A stretch of DNA of 34,779 bases, from the NCBI GenBank assembly GCA_039030335.1, contig JBCCEJ010000059.1:1-34779 (forward strand). The letters run 5' to 3'. Within the stretch, counting starts at the first letter, position 1; every line of letters starts with the position of its first letter. This stretch comes from JBCCEJ01 sp039030335. GTDB taxonomy: Bacteria > Pseudomonadota > Gammaproteobacteria > HK1. Of this stretch, positions 32,514 to 34,779 are shown one piece after another. The notes beneath the pieces were generated by a model, which ran no database searches, was not told where the DNA came from, and saw only the letters and a program-made list of their open reading frames with translations. The translations under genes and the position numbers were made by a program.

Positions 32514-33632
32514 ATGCCGGAACAACTGACGCCAGAACTTCACTCTATTGCTGACAAAGCGGAGCGCTTTGCCAAAGACACGCTGCATCCGCTAGCCGAT
32601 CGGCTGGCACGCGGAGAGATTTCCGCTGCCGACGCCCGGGCTGAAGTGATTCGGCAATCCAAAGCCGCGGGGCTCTACCGACTGCGCCAGCCGGCGGAAG
32701 TGGGCGGCGATGCGGCCGACACCCTGACGCTCGTCGTCGTCCGCGATGCGCTGGCCGCGCAGAATCCGCTCTGGTTTGCCGAGGTGTTCGGGCCGGGTCC
32801 GGGCGTGCTCGTGAACGCGGCCGACCCGCTGCGGACGACCCATCTGCTGCCGATGCTGGCGGGCGACAAGCGTGGCGGTTTCGGTTTCACCGAGCCGGCC
32901 GATGCCGAGCACTACACACGGGCTGAGCGCGATGGCGACGACGTGCTGGTCACGGGCCGGAAGTCGTACGTCACAGCCGGCGCCGACGCAACCTTCATCA
33001 ATGTGTTGGCCGACGTCGGCGACGAAGGGCGGGCATTTGTCGTCGTGGACACGGACCGGCCCGGCGTCTCGCACGAACGCCTGTTCGACTCGATCGACGG
33101 TACGCGCCACGCAGCGTTTCGATTCGACGGCGTGCGCGTGCCGGCGACCCACGTCGTCGACATGCCGGGCCAGGGCATGTCGAAAGCGATGCGCCAGATC
33201 GGCGACGTTCGCATCATGATGGCGGCCGAAGCCGTCGGGCGCGGCCGCTGGATCGTCGACTACCTGACCGGGCATCTGCGCACGCACGAAGCGCGCAAGG
33301 GCGCGAGCGAAGCGATCCGGCTTCGTTACGGCGATTTGCGCATCAAGCTCTATGCCGCCCGGAGCGCGCTCTACCGCGCGGCACGCCTCGCGAACACCGG
33401 GGCCAATGTCGTCAATGAGGGGATTGCCGCGAAAGCCTTTGCCACCGAAACGCTGAGTGAGCTGGTCGACACCGCGATGCAACTGGTAGGCGGCGCCGCG
33501 CTCGAAACGGAGCATCCGCTGGCGCGGTTGCACCAGACCACGCGCATCCTGCGGGTAGCCGAAGGACTGACCGACGTGCTGCGGCTAAACATCGCCCGCG
33601 GCGCGCTCGATCTGGACAAGGGCACGCTCTAG
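32514..33632 (+). CDS. Acyl-CoA dehydrogenase family flavoprotein
   Basis: This 372-residue protein has the acyl-CoA dehydrogenase layout: an N-terminal helical domain, the middle beta domain with GGFGFTEPADAEHYTRAERDGD and VLVTGRKSYVTAGADATFIN, then the C-terminal helical bundle with EAVGRGRWIVDYLTGHLRTH and AMQLVGGAALETEHPLARLHQTTRILRVAEGLTDVLRLNIAR. It should oxidise an acyl-CoA to the 2,3-enoyl-CoA with FAD. The canonical catalytic Glu is not obvious in the C-terminal part, so an unusual subfamily is possible. The frame runs open far upstream antisense to the CoA-transferase gene, but homology begins at ATG 32514. The Shine-Dalgarno is weak. Confidence 0.88.
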   Translation: MPEQLTPELHSIADKAERFAKDTLHPLADRLARGEISAADARAEVIRQSKAAGLYRLRQPAEVGGDAADTLTLVVVRDALAAQNPLWFAEVFGPGPGVLVNAADPLRTTHLLPMLAGDKRGGFGFTEPADAEHYTRAERDGDDVLVTGRKSYVTAGADATFINVLADVGDEGRAFVVVDTDRPGVSHERLFDSIDGTRHAAFRFDGVRVPATHVVDMPGQGMSKAMRQIGDVRIMMAAEAVGRGRWIVDYLTGHLRTHEARKGASEAIRLRYGDLRIKLYAARSALYRAARLANTGANVVNEGIAAKAFATETLSELVDTAMQLVGGAALETEHPLARLHQTTRILRVAEGLTDVLRLNIARGALDLDKGTL

Positions 33633-33649
33633 CCGCCGGCACAAACGGC

Positions 33650-34486
33650 TCAGAGTTTTGCGGTGTTCTGCGTCGCGCCCTCGTAAAGGACTTTGCTGAG
33701 CTGCGCCGTGGCGGCGGCGTGAAACTCAACCGCCTCGTCGTCGAAGTCGGCCGCGGGGCTCATCGTCGGCCGGAAATAGCCGTAGTCGTCCCGCCCCCTG
33801 ACGAGCGCCGCGGTGTCCCAGTCGCCGACGATCTGTTTGGTCTCGGTTGGCATGAAGTGCATCGATATGCCGATGCGGCGGTCGGGCGACAGATTGGGGC
33901 CGGAGGCGTGTGCGATGCGGTAGTTGTGGATCGACATCTGCCCGGTCTTGAGCGGCATGAAGACGGCGACGTCTTCGTCTACGCCTTTAGATATCTCCTG
34001 ACCGCGCGTAAGCATGTTGTCCTGGTGATATCGGTCCTCGTGCGGCAACACGTCGCCGAGGTGCGTGCCGGGCATCACACGCATGCAGCCGCTGTCGATA
34101 CTGGCCGGCGACAGCGCAAGCCACGCGGTCATGACGTTGTCGCTCGACAGCCCCCAGTAGCGAGTGTCCTGATGCCACGACACAAAGCTGTTGGAGCCCG
34201 CTTCCTTGGTCCAGAAAATCGTGTTCCAGCAGAGAATGTTCGGCCCGAGGATCTGCTCCAGCGGGTCGAGTACACGGGCGTCGCGAATCAGGTCGTCCAG
34301 CCATTTCAGCAGCAGGTGGGTCTTGTTGCGCTGGTGGCCCGAAAGCGGGCCGCCGAGCCGCGTCTCCACCGCTTCGAGCTCGCTCCGCAGGGCCAGTGCC
34401 TCGGACTCGTCGAGAACGTCGATCGGACAGACGTAGCCGTCACGATGCATCTGTTCGACTTCAGCGTCACTCAATACGTAGGGCAT
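33650..34486 (-). CDS. Phytanoyl-CoA dioxygenase (PhyH) family protein
   Basis: This 278-residue Fe(II)/2-oxoglutarate oxygenase has the metal-binding HxD in SWHQDTRYWGL, the distal His in YRIAHASGPNLSPDRRIGIS, with the Arg that binds 2-oxoglutarate. VMPGTHLGDVLPHEDRY is typical of PhyH. Such enzymes hydroxylate CoA esters or small acids next to a methyl branch, which would suit a branched-chain or terpenoid pathway. I chose ATG 34486, preceded by GAGG; ATG 34516 is an alternative that adds ten residues. It converges with the acyl-CoA dehydrogenase (17 bases apart) and diverges from the hydratase fragment with 80 bases between. Confidence 0.87.
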   Translation of the reverse strand: MPYVLSDAEVEQMHRDGYVCPIDVLDESEALALRSELEAVETRLGGPLSGHQRNKTHLLLKWLDDLIRDARVLDPLEQILGPNILCWNTIFWTKEAGSNSFVSWHQDTRYWGLSSDNVMTAWLALSPASIDSGCMRVMPGTHLGDVLPHEDRYHQDNMLTRGQEISKGVDEDVAVFMPLKTGQMSIHNYRIAHASGPNLSPDRRIGISMHFMPTETKQIVGDWDTAALVRGRDDYGYFRPTMSPAADFDDEAVEFHAAATAQLSKVLYEGATQNTAKL

Positions 34487-34566
34487 CGCCTCATCCTCAC
34501 GCTGTTGTTGGCTCATGCAAATCATTACCCTGAATTCCAGGACTTCGCAACCAAAGTGTGGCACCC

Positions 34567-34680
34567 ATGCCGTTCGAAACCATCCTCTACGACGTAGCAA
34601 ACCACGTCCTCACACTGACTCTGAACCGCCCCGATCGCCTGAACGCCTTCAACCGTCAGATGCGCGACGACCTGCTGGTA
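34567..34680 (+). CDS. Enoyl-CoA hydratase/isomerase family protein, N-terminal fragment
   Basis: Thirty-eight codons from ATG 34567 read as the beginning of a crotonase: ETILYDVANHVLTLTLNRPD, then RLNAFNRQMRDDLL. The LNRPDRLNAFN stretch is the classic first motif. The frame then leaves the family at about 34678, where composition changes abruptly, so the rest of the gene is missing because of the contig end. With the dehydrogenase and carboxylase it would supply the hydration step of the pathway. Confidence 0.8.
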
Positions 34681-34779
34681 AATATAATACCTTTACCACC
34701 AGCAGCTTCTAAGAAAGTTTTGGCATAGGCAGCACGCTTTTCAGGTCGAAGTCTCATTAAGTTGACAACTATTGTTACA
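34678..34779. other. AT-rich foreign tail, probable assembly chimera
   Basis: The last ~100 bases are about 38 % GC by eye against about 60 % in the rest of the window. On the minus strand they are open for 33 codons starting near 34778, reading MRLRPEKRAAYAKTFLEAA in the middle; I do not recognise this protein. The join falls in CTGCTGGTA, which recurs inverted 15-25 bases later (ACCACCAGCAG), so a microhomology-driven join is plausible. Confidence 0.6.

Noticed and set aside
1..34779. CRISPR arrays, insertion sequences, tRNA or rRNA genes
   Set aside because: I saw no spaced direct repeats, transposase motifs, cloverleaf sequences or rRNA-like stretches on either strand, though a search by eye could miss a single tRNA.

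Overview
The window is about 34.8 kb of GC-rich (roughly 60-62 % by eye) bacterial DNA. Gene families, Shine-Dalgarno sites and operon style point to a pseudomonadote, most likely an uncultured gammaproteobacterium: SitABCD/MntR metal uptake, PspA, ExaC-type aldehyde dehydrogenase, SelO and TesB. That assignment is inferred from gene content; no rRNA or tRNA gene was seen. Both ends look like assembly edges. About 100 bases at the left are homopolymer-rich and break a response-regulator gene. About 100 bases at the right are AT-rich and break an enoyl-CoA hydratase gene.

Layout. (A) 103-2872: a response regulator (minus, cut) diverges from a PspA/IM30-family gene, a small membrane protein and a secreted von Willebrand A protein. 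The intergenic region holds three copies of a GTAAAC motif. This looks like an envelope-stress module. (B) 3028-6476, minus: an (R)-amine-transaminase-like class IV aminotransferase, a PPOX flavoprotein, a 2-keto-4-pentenoate hydratase-family protein and an SDR dehydrogenase. (C) 6792-10685, plus: a complete SitABCD manganese/iron ABC importer with its own MntR-type regulator, all overlapping or nearly so, behind a dyad operator candidate. (D) 10769-16619, minus: a tight four-gene operon of three SPFH (HflK/HflC-like) membrane proteins and a P1B-type metal ATPase with an unusual CPS motif. This is the strongest candidate for an undescribed system in the window. (E) 16812-20708: an ExaC-type aldehyde dehydrogenase with an in-frame TGA at codon 27, preceded by a cluster of palindromes, then a C-terminally truncated SelO and, facing it, an AcoR-like GAF plus winged-helix regulator. 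(F) 20943-22297: acyl-CoA thioesterase II and a GNAT acetyltransferase. (G) 22367-33632: an eight-gene minus-strand catabolic operon diverging from an acyl-CoA dehydrogenase across a perfect 8-4-8 palindrome. It contains a CoA transferase, an LLM flavin/F420 oxidoreductase, a 3-hydroxyisobutyrate dehydrogenase-like protein, both subunits of a biotin acyl-CoA carboxylase, an SCP2-like/hydrolase fusion, an alpha/beta hydrolase and a class II aldolase. (H) 33650-34680: a phytanoyl-CoA dioxygenase-family protein diverging from a cut enoyl-CoA hydratase.

How it fits together. Region G reads as a CoA-thioester pathway of the leucine/acyclic-terpene type: hydrolases release an acid, CaiB/BaiF loads CoA, the dehydrogenase makes the enoyl-CoA, the carboxylase carboxylates it, hydratase and dehydrogenase continue, and an aldolase may cleave. 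The substrate is unknown. Regions C and D converge and both concern transition metals, so import and an SPFH-associated ATPase may form one homeostasis locus. Regions A and D both involve membrane-scaffold families (PspA and SPFH), but the link is only by proximity.
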